This document shows, one piece after another, positions 44,345-53,133 of a stretch of 64,000 nt of DNA (position 1 is its first letter; each line of letters opens with the position of its first letter). This DNA comes from Solirubrobacterales bacterium (GTDB taxonomy: Bacteria > Actinomycetota > Thermoleophilia > Solirubrobacterales > 70-9): contig JAMLGI010000001.1 of the NCBI GenBank assembly GCA_023958085.1, forward strand, positions 186,001 to 250,000, read 5' to 3'. The notes beneath the pieces are model-generated. The model was given only the letters and a program-made list of their open reading frames with translations, was not told where the DNA came from and made no database searches. The position numbers were made by a program, and so were the translations under genes.

Positions 44345-45244
44345 TCAGGCCGGTTCGGCCAGGACATCGGCCAGGCGGCGAGGTTCGATACCCATCGCCC
44401 GCAGGTCGGCGGGACCTTCGGTCGAGGTCATCGAGATTCGCATCAGCTCGGCTTCCTGCCAGGTGGCAAACACCTTCTCGCCGAAGATCCGGTGGAGGGC
44501 GGTCAGGCCGAGGTGAACGATCGGCAGGGGTACCGGCAGGATCGGCCGGGGTCGGCCGGAAAGCTCCCCGACCAGCGACGCCATCTCCCGGTAGGTGATG
44601 GCCTCCGGCCCGGCCAGCGTGATCCCCGGCCGGTCCTCGGCGCCGGTCGCCTTCCCGTCCAGCCAGACCATCACCGCCCGGGCAACGTCATCCCCCCAGA
44701 TCGGCTGGTAGACGGCGTTGCCGCGTCCCGAGACCGGGATCATCGGCAGGAAGGAGAATCGCTTCAGCATCGTGATCCAGGTGTCCGAGTGGTCGTAGAC
44801 GATCGAGGGCCGGAAGATCACCGAGTCGAGGGTGGACCCCCGCACCGCCTCCTCCCCGATCCACTTGGCGCGAAAGAACCTGGTGCGCTGGGTCGGGCTG
44901 GCTCCGAGCGCACTGAAGAAGGCGAACCGCTCAACCCCGGTCCGCTCCGCAGCCTGGACCAGCCGCACGGTGGCCAGTCCGTTCAGTTCCTCGACCGGAT
45001 GGGGCGGCTGATCCCGGATCGAGGCGGCGAGATGGATCACGGTGTCGACGCCCCGCATCGCCTGTCGCAACAGGTACGGATCGGAAAGTTCACGCAGGTC
45101 GCCCATGGTGATCTGGACGTCGACCCGATGGTCGCCGAGCCGGCGCGGTTCCCGGACCAGGCAGCGAACTTCCTGTCCGGCCGCAAGCAGCCGCGGCAGG
45201 AGTCGGGACCCGATCGAGCCGGTGGCGCCGGTGAGGAGGATCAT
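44345..45244 (-). CDS. NAD(P)-binding atypical SDR, NDUFA9-like
   Basis: The 299-residue protein has the Rossmann loop [19 protein letters not shown] and the atypical-SDR segments [13 protein letters not shown] and [24 protein letters not shown] follows. The canonical Y-x3-K catalytic pair is not evident, as in the NDUFA9/NmrA-type subgroup. Those proteins bind NAD(P)H and often act in quinone, lipid or redox assembly. A TACACT box is 8 nt upstream of the ATG. The ferredoxin gene diverges from it. Confidence 0.8.
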   Translation of the reverse strand: MILLTGATGSIGSRLLPRLLAAGQEVRCLVREPRRLGDHRVDVQITMGDLRELSDPYLLRQAMRGVDTVIHLAASIRDQPPHPVEELNGLATVRLVQAAERTGVERFAFFSALGASPTQRTRFFRAKWIGEEAVRGSTLDSVIFRPSIVYDHSDTWITMLKRFSFLPMIPVSGRGNAVYQPIWGDDVARAVMVWLDGKATGAEDRPGITLAGPEAITYREMASLVGELSGRPRPILPVPLPIVHLGLTALHRIFGEKVFATWQEAELMRISMTSTEGPADLRAMGIEPRRLADVLAEPA

Positions 45245-45341
45245 CGGGGGGAAGTGTATTCCCCGGGTTGCGGCGGACCGCGGGGTCGGCCTCCCCGGGG
45301 AGTATCCACCCGCCCGGAAGGTCCCGCCTGGGCAGGGTCCC

Positions 45342-45347
45342 TAGAAT
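45342..45347 (+). promoter_or_regulatory. Possible -10 box (TAGAAT) for the ferredoxin gene
   Basis: TAGAAT lies 58 nt before the ferredoxin ATG, which has its own Shine-Dalgarno sequence. It is an ordinary leadered promoter candidate without a clear -35. Confidence 0.35.
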
Positions 45348-45405
45348 CGGTGCTTCCGTTGGCGGCCCCAGCGCCATCTCAACCGGCAACCAGGAGCAGT
45401 TCCAG

Positions 45406-45666
45406 ATGGCATACGTGATTGCAGAGCCCTGTATCGGCGAGAAGGACAACTCCTGCGTGGAGGTCTGTCCGGTCGACTGCATCCACCCGACCCCGGACGA
45501 TCCGGGCTACGAAGCTCACGACATGCTTTACATCGATCCGGACGAGTGCATCGACTGCGACGCCTGTGTCGAGGCCTGCCCGGTCGACGCCTGCTTCGCG
45601 CTGGATCAGCTCCCCGCCGAGTGGAGCCACTTCGCGGAGCTAAACGCCGCCTACTACCGAACCTAA
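45406..45666 (+). CDS. fdxA: Low-potential ferredoxin, two-cluster type
   Basis: The ATG at 45406, with CAGGAGCAG before it, gives 86 residues. The first cluster region reads [17 protein letters not shown] and the second [16 protein letters not shown]. This spacing is typical of 7Fe actinobacterial FdxA-type ferredoxins ([3Fe-4S] plus [4Fe-4S]). The tail ([19 protein letters not shown]) matches the family extension. It carries electrons for redox enzymes in the cytosol. It converges on the Mrp gene with a 10-nt gap. Confidence 0.92.
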   Translation: MAYVIAEPCIGEKDNSCVEVCPVDCIHPTPDDPGYEAHDMLYIDPDECIDCDACVEACPVDACFALDQLPAEWSHFAELNAAYYRT

Positions 45667-45676
45667 TTCCCCGGGG

Positions 45677-46852
45677 CTACTGGATGACCGGTAGCTCGCG
45701 GGCGTTCGAGCCCAACTTCGGGGCAGCCGGAGGCGTCGGCTGGACGGTTTGAAGAACCGGCAGCTCTCGCGGGGTCGAGGCGATGATCTTGCGGGCCGCG
45801 GCCACGATCGCGGTACCGGCCGGGGAGTCCGGCTGCTCGACCGCGAGTGACCTGCCTTCGTCGGCCAGGATCCGCAGATCCTCGGACAGCGGCACCGTCC
45901 CGAGCAGCGGAACCTCGAGTTCCTCGGCCAGCAGGCGTCCGCCACCCTCGCCGAAGATCGAGAAGTTCTCACCTGACGGTGTGGTGAAACCGGACATGTT
46001 CTCGATCACACCCATCACCTCGAGGTCGACCTTGTCGGCCATCTCGGCCGAACGACGGGCCACCGACTGGGCGGCGGGCTGCGGGGTGGTCACGATCGCG
46101 ATCTTTGCCTGGGGCAGAAGCTGGGCCAGAGTCATGGCGATGTCACCGGTGCCGGGCGGCAGGTCGAGCAGCAGGTAGTCGAGCTCACCCCAGGCGACAT
46201 CCTCCAGGAACTGCTGGATCGCCTTGTGCAGCATCGGACCGCGCCAGACCACCGCCGAGTTCTCTTCCACGAAGTAGCCGATCGACATCGTCTTGACGCC
46301 GGTCGTGGATTCAGGCGGGACGATCTTGCGGTCGGCGTTCACGTCCGGCTTCCGGTTCACACCAAGCATCCGCGGGATCGAGTAGCCGTAGACGTCGCAG
46401 TCGAGAGCCCCGGCCTTGAAGCCCTCGGCCTGAAGGGCGGCGGCGAGGTTGGCGGTCATGGTCGACTTGCCGACCCCGCCCTTGCCGGAGGCCACGCAGA
46501 TCACGTTCTTCACCTGGGCCAGCGCCCCGGCCGGAAGCTTGTTCCGGCCCAGGGTCTGCTGGAGGTCGGCCTTCTGTTTGTCGCTGAGGACGTCAAAGCC
46601 GACCCCGACCGAAGTCACGCCCGGAACCGAGGAGGCCTGCTCGACCACCGCGGTCTGGAAGTGCGAGCGGATCGGGCATCCCGGGGTGGTGAGGGAAACC
46701 GTCACCTCGACCCGGCCGTCGTCCTTGATCACGACCGACTCCTCGCGGACCATGCCGAGCTCGACGATGTTGCGGCGAAGCTCGGGGTCGATCACCGCCT
46801 CGAGTTTCTCGAGGATCTGCTCTACGGAGGGGAGGGGCGTATCGGAGGGCAT
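45677..46852 (-). CDS. mrp: Mrp/ApbC-type iron-sulfur cluster carrier ATPase
   Basis: The 391-residue protein begins with an MIP18/DUF59 domain (about residues 8-90; GMVREESVVIKDDGRVEV, TTPGCPIRS). The deviant Walker A VASGKGGVGKSTMTANLA follows, then YLLLDLPPGTGD and PQPAAQSVARR. Relatives bind and transfer [4Fe-4S] clusters. The C-x2-C pair usual after ENM is replaced by GFTTPSGE, a variant I recall from actinobacterial Mrp. The last 30 residues are proline-rich and repeat RELPV twice. The DUF59 domain still has a cysteine (TPGCP). Confidence 0.92.
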   Translation of the reverse strand: MPSDTPLPSVEQILEKLEAVIDPELRRNIVELGMVREESVVIKDDGRVEVTVSLTTPGCPIRSHFQTAVVEQASSVPGVTSVGVGFDVLSDKQKADLQQTLGRNKLPAGALAQVKNVICVASGKGGVGKSTMTANLAAALQAEGFKAGALDCDVYGYSIPRMLGVNRKPDVNADRKIVPPESTTGVKTMSIGYFVEENSAVVWRGPMLHKAIQQFLEDVAWGELDYLLLDLPPGTGDIAMTLAQLLPQAKIAIVTTPQPAAQSVARRSAEMADKVDLEVMGVIENMSGFTTPSGENFSIFGEGGGRLLAEELEVPLLGTVPLSEDLRILADEGRSLAVEQPDSPAGTAIVAAARKIIASTPRELPVLQTVQPTPPAAPKLGSNARELPVIQ

Positions 46853-46968
46853 GGCCTGATTGTGTCAAAGCCGACCGATCAGGACGGGTATCCCGGGTCC
46901 GGAGCAAGGGGGGCGAGTTTCCTCCGCCCGCTGCTTAGCGGGAACAAATGTCCCCTGAACGAGGAGCA

Positions 46969-49194
46969 ATGATGGAGGAGAAGTCGGCGGGTCGCACCCG
47001 TCTGCCCGCGGCGCTGCTGTTCGCAGTTCCGGTTGTTCTGATCCTGGTTGCCGCACTTGGCCTGCTCACCGCCGACTCGGCCGGAGCGGCCCGTTACACG
47101 GTGCTCGAGTGCGGCTGGTACGTCGGTCAGGACGCCAACTGGATCGACACCAGCGACTCGAAGTTCATGCGCAGCTCCTACTGCCAACCACCGCGGTCGA
47201 ACGACGCCTTCGACGGGGTGCATCTGACCAGCGAGACCCGCAACGGAGCCGCCTCGGTCGGTGGGGCGCGGTTCGCGAGCTGGCGTTGGAACGCGCCGTC
47301 CGGGGTGACCATCACCACCGTCCACGGTCACCGGTGGCAGGTCGTGCGTGACGGCTTCGAACACCGGCTCGGAACGGTTTCCTCGCGGGGATTCGAACCG
47401 TTCCTCAACCTGGCGACCACCGACACCGCCCGGCGGGACTTCCGGCAGAACGACCTGCCGGCCGGCACCACCGCGTTCGAGTCACGACTGCTCTGCGCCC
47501 GGGCGGAGAGCAAACGCTGCTCCGCCGAGAAATCCTCTCTGGCCGGGGTGCGGGCCCTGACCATCACGATGGACGACCCTTCGGCGCCGAGCGCCACGGT
47601 CAGCGGCGAGCTGACCGGGGAGGGATGGCTGCGCGGGGTCCGGAATCTCGGCTGGACCGGCAGGGACCGCGGATCCGGACTGCGGTACAGCGAAACCGCA
47701 ATCGACGGGTCGGTCCGCGCCCGGACCGAGAACCGGTGCCAGACGGTGGTTGTGGGCGGTCTTACCCGGGGCAGCCGGATGCAGCCGTGTGAACTCTCGG
47801 CGACCGGAACTCACACCGTCAACACGGCGACGCTCAGCGACGGCCCCCACCAGCTTCGCCACTGCGGGATCGATTTCGCCGGTGCTTCGGGATGCACCGC
47901 GGTCCGCACGGTCCGAACCGACAACACCGCTCCGGGAGCCCCCCGTGATCTCATCGTCACCGGGGGCGATGGCTGGCGTCGTAGCAACGGCTTTTCCCTC
48001 GCCTGGACTCTGCCGGATCAGGGCCCGGCGGCACCGATCGTCGCCTCACGGCTCAGGATCACCGGGCCGGACGGCCGGGACGGCGGCGTTCTCCCCGGCT
48101 CGGCACCGAACGGCGCCACCGGTCTGAACCTGCCCGCGCCAGGCGAGTATCGGGTCCGGGCCTGGCTGGTCGACGCCGCCGGGAACGAGCGTGAGGACGC
48201 GTCCGCCGGGGCCACCCTGCGCTTTGACGACCTGCCACCCACCGGCTACTTCCGGGAGCTGGATCAGGCCCGCCCGGAGTTGCTTCAGGTCCCGGTGGCG
48301 GACCAGCACTCCGGCGTTGCCGCCGGGACGATCTCGGTCCGCCCGGTCAAGGGCGGCGAGTGGCGGGACCTGCCGACCGGGCTGACCGGACCGGCCGATT
48401 CGCGCGAACTCACCGCCCGAATCCCTTCAGAGGATCTCCCGCCGGGGGCCTGGGTGGCGCAGGCAACGATCACCGATGTGGCCGGAAACCAGACCGTGAC
48501 CTCACGTCGCGGAAACGGTTCCACCGTGACCTTTCGGACCCCACTCAAGGTGACCAGCACGATCAATGCCCGCCTGGTCGGCTCCCGTGGTTCCGGGCCG
48601 ATGCTCCGGGTGCCGTACGGTGGCCGGGCCAGCCTCAGCGGACGGTTGAGCAGCGGCGGCAGGGGGCTCGAGGGCCAGTCGGTCCGGGTCACCGAACTGC
48701 CCCGGTCCGGTTCTCGCCAGCGGCCGCTCAGAAGGTTGGCGACGACCGGCACAGATGGCTGGTTCAGGGTCTGGTTGCGGCGCGGCACCTCGCGTCGGGT
48801 CACGGTCAGCTTCGCCGGGAGTGAGCGGTTTGAGAGTTCTTCGGCCGGACCGTTCGCCCTCCGGGTTCGTGGCGGGCTCAGTTTCCGGGCGGTCCCCCGC
48901 AGGCTCAGGACCGGCCGGCGAATCCAGTTCCGCGGACGGGTGCGGGCCCGCCATGCCCGACGGCCCGCAACCGGCAACCTGGTGGCGGTCCAGTACCTGG
49001 AACGGGCCAGCGGAACCTGGCGCCCGGTGCTGGTTGCCCGCACCGACCGTCACGGCATCTACCGGGCCGGCTACCGGTTCCGGTACATCGAGGGTGTCGC
49101 GAAGATCAGGTTGAGGGCGGTGCTGCTGCCGTCGCCCTGGTTCCCGTATGACCAGACGATCTCCCGTCCGGTGGTGGTGCGGGTCAAGGGGTGA
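46969..49194 (+). CDS. Large secreted protein with Ig-like repeats, unknown function
   Basis: GAGGAGCA precedes the ATG at 46969, giving 741 residues; the frame opens at 46948. The signal peptide is FAVPVVLILVAALGLLTADS followed by AGAARY. The first 200 residues form a cysteine-containing domain (YTVLECGWYVG). Several beta-sandwich modules follow, with the phrases DAAGNERED and DVAGNQTV typical of bacterial Ig-like folds. The C-terminal 200 residues are very arginine-rich and contain the phrases ASLSGRL and GRVRARHARR. No catalytic motif is seen. It is probably a surface or matrix protein. Confidence 0.8.
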   Translation: MMEEKSAGRTRLPAALLFAVPVVLILVAALGLLTADSAGAARYTVLECGWYVGQDANWIDTSDSKFMRSSYCQPPRSNDAFDGVHLTSETRNGAASVGGARFASWRWNAPSGVTITTVHGHRWQVVRDGFEHRLGTVSSRGFEPFLNLATTDTARRDFRQNDLPAGTTAFESRLLCARAESKRCSAEKSSLAGVRALTITMDDPSAPSATVSGELTGEGWLRGVRNLGWTGRDRGSGLRYSETAIDGSVRARTENRCQTVVVGGLTRGSRMQPCELSATGTHTVNTATLSDGPHQLRHCGIDFAGASGCTAVRTVRTDNTAPGAPRDLIVTGGDGWRRSNGFSLAWTLPDQGPAAPIVASRLRITGPDGRDGGVLPGSAPNGATGLNLPAPGEYRVRAWLVDAAGNEREDASAGATLRFDDLPPTGYFRELDQARPELLQVPVADQHSGVAAGTISVRPVKGGEWRDLPTGLTGPADSRELTARIPSEDLPPGAWVAQATITDVAGNQTVTSRRGNGSTVTFRTPLKVTSTINARLVGSRGSGPMLRVPYGGRASLSGRLSSGGRGLEGQSVRVTELPRSGSRQRPLRRLATTGTDGWFRVWLRRGTSRRVTVSFAGSERFESSSAGPFALRVRGGLSFRAVPRRLRTGRRIQFRGRVRARHARRPATGNLVAVQYLERASGTWRPVLVARTDRHGIYRAGYRFRYIEGVAKIRLRAVLLPSPWFPYDQTISRPVVVRVKG

Positions 49195-49277
49195 GTTGCC
49201 GATGAGCCCGGGTCGGCGATCTGCCACCGGCGTTTCACGGGTCAATATGGTGGGTGCAAGCGAACTTCAGGAGCCCC

Positions 49278-50435
49278 ATGAATCCGAACGACTTTCTTGA
49301 GATTGACCGCCAGCTCTCCGACGAGGAACGGATGATCAAGGAGACGGTCTCCCGGTACGTGAAGGAGCAGTACCTGCCCGGGGTCGCCGAGCACTTCGAG
49401 AACGGGACCTTCGACCGTTCGGTGCCGAAAGCGCTGGGTGAGCTCGGGCTGCTCGGCATGCACCTCACCGGCTACGGCTGCGCCGGTTCGAGCGCGGTCG
49501 CCTACGGCGTCGCCTGCATGGAACTCGAGGCGGGGGACAGCGGCCTGCGTTCCTTCTGCTCGGTGCAGGGTTCGCTGGCGATGTTCGCGATCTGGAAGTG
49601 GGGCAGCGAGGCCCAGAAGGAGAAGTGGCTTCCCGGCATGGCCGCGGGCGAGAGGATCGGCTGCTTCGGGCTGACCGAACCCGACTCCGGATCCGACCCC
49701 GGTTCGATGCGGACCACCGCCCGCCGGGACGGTGACGACTGGGTGGTCGATGGCGCCAAGATGTGGATCACCTCGGGCACCGTCGCCGACGTCGCGGTGG
49801 TCTGGGCCCGCACCGACGAAGGGGTCAAGGGATTCCTGCTCGAACCCGGCATGGAGGGGTTCTCCGCACCGGAGATGAAGGGCAAGCTCTCGCTTCGCGC
49901 CTCGATCACCTCGGAGCTGATCATGGACGGGGTCCGGGTGCCGGATGCGAACCGCCTCCCGGAGGTCAGTTCACTGAAGGGTCCGCTCAGTTGCCTGAAC
50001 GAAGCCCGCTACGGGATCGCCTGGGGGGTGGTCGGAGCGGCCCGTGCCTGCTTCGAGGCGGCACTCGAGTACTCCCTCACCCGGGAGCAGTTCGACCAGC
50101 CGATCGCTTCCTTCCAGCTGACCCAGGCGAAGCTGGCCGAGATGGCGACCCGGGTTCAGATGGGTTATCTGCTCGCCCTCCAGCTTGGCCGCCTGAAGGA
50201 TGCCGGGGAGATCACCTCGGAGCAGGTCTCGATGGGCAAACGGGCCAACTGCCGGATGGCGCTCGAGGTTGCCCACATGGCCCGTTCGGTGCTGGGTGCA
50301 AACGGGGTCACCCTGGAGTATCCGGTGATGCGCCACGCCGCCAACCTCGAATCGGTCTTCACCTACGAGGGCACCGAGGAGATCCACACCCTCGCGATCG
50401 GCAATGCCCTCACAGGAATCCCCGCCTTCCGCTAA
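49278..50435 (+). CDS. Glutaryl-CoA dehydrogenase-like acyl-CoA dehydrogenase
   Basis: The ATG at 49278 gives 385 residues. FGLTEPDSGSDPGSM and WITSGTVADVAVVWA are the FAD-binding signatures. LEYPVMRHAANLESVFTYEGTEEIHTLAIG near the C-terminus contains the catalytic glutamate in TYEGT and is the pattern of glutaryl-CoA dehydrogenase. YGIAWGVVGAARACFEAALEY supports that branch. The enzyme would oxidise and decarboxylate glutaryl-CoA to crotonyl-CoA in lysine/tryptophan breakdown. Other short-chain acyl-CoA substrates remain possible. It is followed by a 505-nt gene-free repeat region. Confidence 0.85.
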   Translation: MNPNDFLEIDRQLSDEERMIKETVSRYVKEQYLPGVAEHFENGTFDRSVPKALGELGLLGMHLTGYGCAGSSAVAYGVACMELEAGDSGLRSFCSVQGSLAMFAIWKWGSEAQKEKWLPGMAAGERIGCFGLTEPDSGSDPGSMRTTARRDGDDWVVDGAKMWITSGTVADVAVVWARTDEGVKGFLLEPGMEGFSAPEMKGKLSLRASITSELIMDGVRVPDANRLPEVSSLKGPLSCLNEARYGIAWGVVGAARACFEAALEYSLTREQFDQPIASFQLTQAKLAEMATRVQMGYLLALQLGRLKDAGEITSEQVSMGKRANCRMALEVAHMARSVLGANGVTLEYPVMRHAANLESVFTYEGTEEIHTLAIGNALTGIPAFR

Positions 50436-50440
50436 CCCGG

Positions 50441-50554
50441 GGCCACCAGCCGTCCGCTGGCGGCGTCATCAACCTCACGCGGGACGCTCATGGACCGAGG
50501 TCCTATCGCGTCCCGCGTTCGGCGGATTCCTTGCCAGCGAACGGCTGGACGGCC
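50441..50554. repeat. 114-nt imperfect inverted repeat (cruciform)
   Basis: The left arm starts GGCCACCAGCC and the right arm ends GGCTGGACGGCC, with one gap and two mismatches. ACGCGGGACGC at 50477-50487 pairs perfectly with GCGTCCCGCGT at 50508-50518. The top is a GGACC-GA-GGTCC hairpin at 50492-50503. It starts 6 nt after the acyl-CoA dehydrogenase stop and could end transcription or be a mobile repeat. The gap 50436-50940 contains no gene. Confidence 0.85.
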
Positions 50555-50566
50555 CCGGGAACATCA

Positions 50567-50623
50567 GGCCACCAGCCGTCCGCTGGCGGCGTCATCAACC
50601 TCACGCGGAACGCTCACGGACCG
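50567..50623. repeat. Second copy of the 57-nt arm of the cruciform
   Basis: The 57 nt repeat the left arm at 50441-50497 with two differences (GGGACGC to GGAACGC, and CATGG to CACGG), 126 nt downstream. Together with the inverted arm this makes three copies in alternating orientation. Confidence 0.88.
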
Positions 50624-50632
50624 GTAAAGCCG

Positions 50633-50679
50633 TTCTGGAGCCGATAGTGGAGGCTATGTCGCCTAAATCGGCTCCAGAA
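50633..50679. repeat. 47-nt hairpin repeat, copy 3
   Basis: The ends TTCTGGAGCCG and CGGCTCCAGAA are as in copies 1 and 2 at 38.8 kb. The inner arms are TAGTGGAGGC and GCCTAAAT. It begins 10 nt after the second arm copy of the neighbouring repeat family. Confidence 0.9.
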
Positions 50680-50703
50680 ACATTCCGGGAGGGGTCCTTG
50701 CGG

Positions 50704-50750
50704 AACTGGAGCCGATAGTGGCGGCCATGTTGCCTAAATCGGCTCCAGAA
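50704..50750. repeat. 47-nt hairpin repeat, copy 4
   Basis: The element begins 71 nt after copy 3, the same spacing as between copies 1 and 2. The 5' end reads AACTGGAGCCG, so the outermost two pairs are lost. The rest of the stem is intact. Confidence 0.88.
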
Positions 50751-50940
50751 ACGTTCCGGGGGTTTCGGGTGGGGTTTGCTTCAGGTGCTTCTTGGGTGGT
50801 GGTGGCTTGGTTTGGGGATGACAGCTCGGGTCGCGCGATCTCCGGAACCGGGACCGGAACCGGGACCGGGTTATTGACGACGACGGGTTTTGATGGGATG
50901 CTCGCTTCAACCAGAGGCCAACGAACTTTGTGGGGTATCG

Positions 50941-52296
50941 ATGATTGAGAGAAGCCGTCTGCAGGAACTGCTCGGGCGGGAGCGGGGGGATTTCGCTGGA
51001 AGGCACCCGGCATCCCGGGCCGCCTACGAAAACGCCTCCCATCTGTTCGGGCGGGTGCCGATGACCTGGATGAACAAGGCGGCCGCCGGCCACCCGGTCT
51101 ACATGGAGTCGGCGAGGGGCACGACCATCACCGACATTGACGGCAACCGGTACCTGGACCTCGCCCTGGGCGACACCGGGGCGATGGCCGGTCACTCTCC
51201 CGAGGCCACCGTGAAGGCGGTCGAACGGCAGCTTCGCGATCGTGGTGGCATCACCACGATGCTGCCGACCGAGGATGCCGAGTGGGTCGGAGCCGAGCTC
51301 ACCCGTCGCTTCGGCCTGCCGCTCTGGAGCTTCTCGCTGACCGCAACCGACGCCAACCGCTGGTCGATCCGGCTGGTCCGGGCGATCACCGGCAGGCCAA
51401 AGATCCTGGTCAACAGCTACTGCTACCACGGCTCGGTCGACGAGTCCCTGATCGTGGTCGGACCGGACGGTGAAGGGGTCTCCCGCGAAGGCAACGTCGG
51501 GGCCCCGGTGGATGTGACCGAGACCAGCCGGGTGGCCGAGTTCAATGATCTCGAGGGGCTGGAACGTCAGCTCGCCAAGGGTGACGTCGCCGCGGTGCTG
51601 ATGGAGCCTGCACTGACCAACATCGGGATCGTCCTGCCCGAGGAGGGCTACCTCAAGGGCGTGCGTGAACTGACCCGGGAGCACGGCACGCTCCTGATCA
51701 ACGACGAGACCCACACCTTCTCCGCCGGTCCGGGCGGGATGACCCGGGCCGAAGGTCTCGAACCGGACGTCCTGACCATCGGCAAGGCGATGGGCGGCGG
51801 AATCCCCTGCGGCGCCTACGGCCTCTCGGCCGAGATGGCGGAGCGGATCAACTCGCGCACCGACCTCGACCTGATCGACATGGGCGGGGTCGGCGGGACC
51901 CTGGCCGGCAACCCGGTTTCGACCGCGGCAATGCGGGCCACCCTCGGCGAGGTTCTGACCGACGAGGCCTTCGCGGGGATGATCACCCTGGCCACCCGCT
52001 TCACCGAGGGGGTCGAGGAGGCGCTCCGGAAGTACGAGGTGCCCTGGTCGATCCGTCAGCTCGGGGCGAGATCCGAGTACCGGTTCACCTCGCCGGCACC
52101 AAGAAACGGAACCGAGGCGGCGAACGCTCACGACCCCGAGGTGGACGACTACATGCACGTGTTCATGGCCAACCGGGGGATCCTGCTCACCCCGTTCCAC
52201 GCGATGGCCCTGATGTGTCCGGACAGCACCGAGGCCGAGGTGGACCTGCACACGGAGGTCTTCAACGAGGCCGTCCGTGAGCTGGTCGGGGCGTGA
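50941..52296 (+). CDS. Class III PLP-dependent aminotransferase
   Basis: The ATG at 50941 gives 451 residues; an upstream frame from 50890 is rejected. LDLALGDTGAMAGHSP is the N-terminal family motif. INDETHTFSAGPGGMTR holds the cofactor-ring aspartate with DETHT in place of the common DEVxT. LTIGKAMGGGIPCGAYG carries the Schiff-base lysine. The family includes GSA aminomutase and omega-transaminases, and the variant motif marks a subgroup whose substrate I do not know. It overlaps the SDR gene by 4 nt, so the two probably act in one pathway, making and then reducing (or oxidising) a carbonyl. Confidence 0.85.
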   Translation: MIERSRLQELLGRERGDFAGRHPASRAAYENASHLFGRVPMTWMNKAAAGHPVYMESARGTTITDIDGNRYLDLALGDTGAMAGHSPEATVKAVERQLRDRGGITTMLPTEDAEWVGAELTRRFGLPLWSFSLTATDANRWSIRLVRAITGRPKILVNSYCYHGSVDESLIVVGPDGEGVSREGNVGAPVDVTETSRVAEFNDLEGLERQLAKGDVAAVLMEPALTNIGIVLPEEGYLKGVRELTREHGTLLINDETHTFSAGPGGMTRAEGLEPDVLTIGKAMGGGIPCGAYGLSAEMAERINSRTDLDLIDMGGVGGTLAGNPVSTAAMRATLGEVLTDEAFAGMITLATRFTEGVEEALRKYEVPWSIRQLGARSEYRFTSPAPRNGTEAANAHDPEVDDYMHVFMANRGILLTPFHAMALMCPDSTEAEVDLHTEVFNEAVRELVGA

Positions 52297-53084
52297 ATCC
52301 GACCGGGTCCGGCCTCGACCTGAACGGCCGGACCGCGATCGTCAGCGGAGCCGGCAGCCCGGAAGGGATCGGGTTCGCCACCGCCCGGGCCCTCGGTCTG
52401 CTCGGGGCCGGGGTGAGGGTGGCTTCGACCACCGACCGGATCGGGGAGCGGGTCGCCGAGCTGGAGTCCGAAGGAATCACCGCCCGCGGTTTCGTCGGTG
52501 ATCTCACCGACCCGTCGCGGGCCGACGCCTTGGTCGCGGAAACGGTCGACGGCTTCGGGCGCCTCGATGTGCTGGTCAACAACGCCGGGATGACCTCGCT
52601 TTCCGACCCGGAGGACCCTTCCGGAATCGAGGGGATGTCCGACGCCAACTGGCAGAAGACGATCGACCGCAACCTGACCACCGCCTTCAACCTGACCCGG
52701 GCGGCAGTCAAGCCGATGCTGGCGGCCGGCTTCGGCCGGATCGTCAACGTGACCTCGGCCTCCGGGCCGGTCACCGCCTACCCGGGCGATGTCGGCTATC
52801 ACGCCGCCAAGGCGGGGATGGTCGGATTGACCAGGGCGGTGGCGATCGAGACCGCCGCCCGTGGCGTGACCGTGAACGCGGTGGCGCCGGGCTGGATCGC
52901 GACCTCCTCCTCCACCACCCGGGAGGTTGATGTGGGGGCGGCCACCCCGGTCGGCCGTTCCGGGACCTCGGCCGAGGTCGCCGCGGCGGTGGTCGCCCTG
53001 GCCCTGCCCGCGGCCGCCTACACCACCGGCCAGGTGCTGGTGGTCGACGGGGCCAACTCGATCATGGAGGAGAAGGCCGGTTGA
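52293..53084 (+). CDS. Short-chain dehydrogenase/reductase
   Basis: The classical SDR of 263 residues has AIVSGAGSPEGIGFATARAL (cofactor loop), LVNNAGM, VNVTSASGPVTAYPGDV with catalytic serine, and GYHAAKAG with the Y-x3-K pair. VAPGWIATSSSTTREVD and TTGQVLVVDGAN end the fold. It resembles FabG-type 3-oxoacyl reductases, but the operon with an aminotransferase suggests a small catabolic pathway instead. The GTG start overlaps the upstream stop by 4 nt. Confidence 0.9.
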   Translation: MNPTGSGLDLNGRTAIVSGAGSPEGIGFATARALGLLGAGVRVASTTDRIGERVAELESEGITARGFVGDLTDPSRADALVAETVDGFGRLDVLVNNAGMTSLSDPEDPSGIEGMSDANWQKTIDRNLTTAFNLTRAAVKPMLAAGFGRIVNVTSASGPVTAYPGDVGYHAAKAGMVGLTRAVAIETAARGVTVNAVAPGWIATSSSTTREVDVGAATPVGRSGTSAEVAAAVVALALPAAAYTTGQVLVVDGANSIMEEKAG

Positions 53085-53100
53085 GTCGCGTCCGCGACTC
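53083..53100 (+). terminator. Possible terminator hairpin
   Basis: GAGTCGC and GCGACTC pair around a GTCC loop right at the SDR stop codon. There is no T-run, so efficiency is doubtful. Confidence 0.35.
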
Positions 53101-53133
53101 CCGGCCCGGACGGAGCGGGTCGCACCGCGCCGC

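Noticed and set aside
45677-46852. Missing C-x2-C motif in Mrp as a novelty
   Set aside because: To my knowledge actinobacterial Mrp proteins commonly lack this pair, so it is probably ordinary for the group.
50404-50718. Small plus-strand frame with an internal peptide repeat
   Set aside because: It is produced by translation of the cruciform and hairpin repeats; the peptide repeat reflects DNA repeats only.
50441-50750. Possible CRISPR array
   Set aside because: Only two or three copies of each unit, long inverted arms, unequal units and no cas genes nearby.
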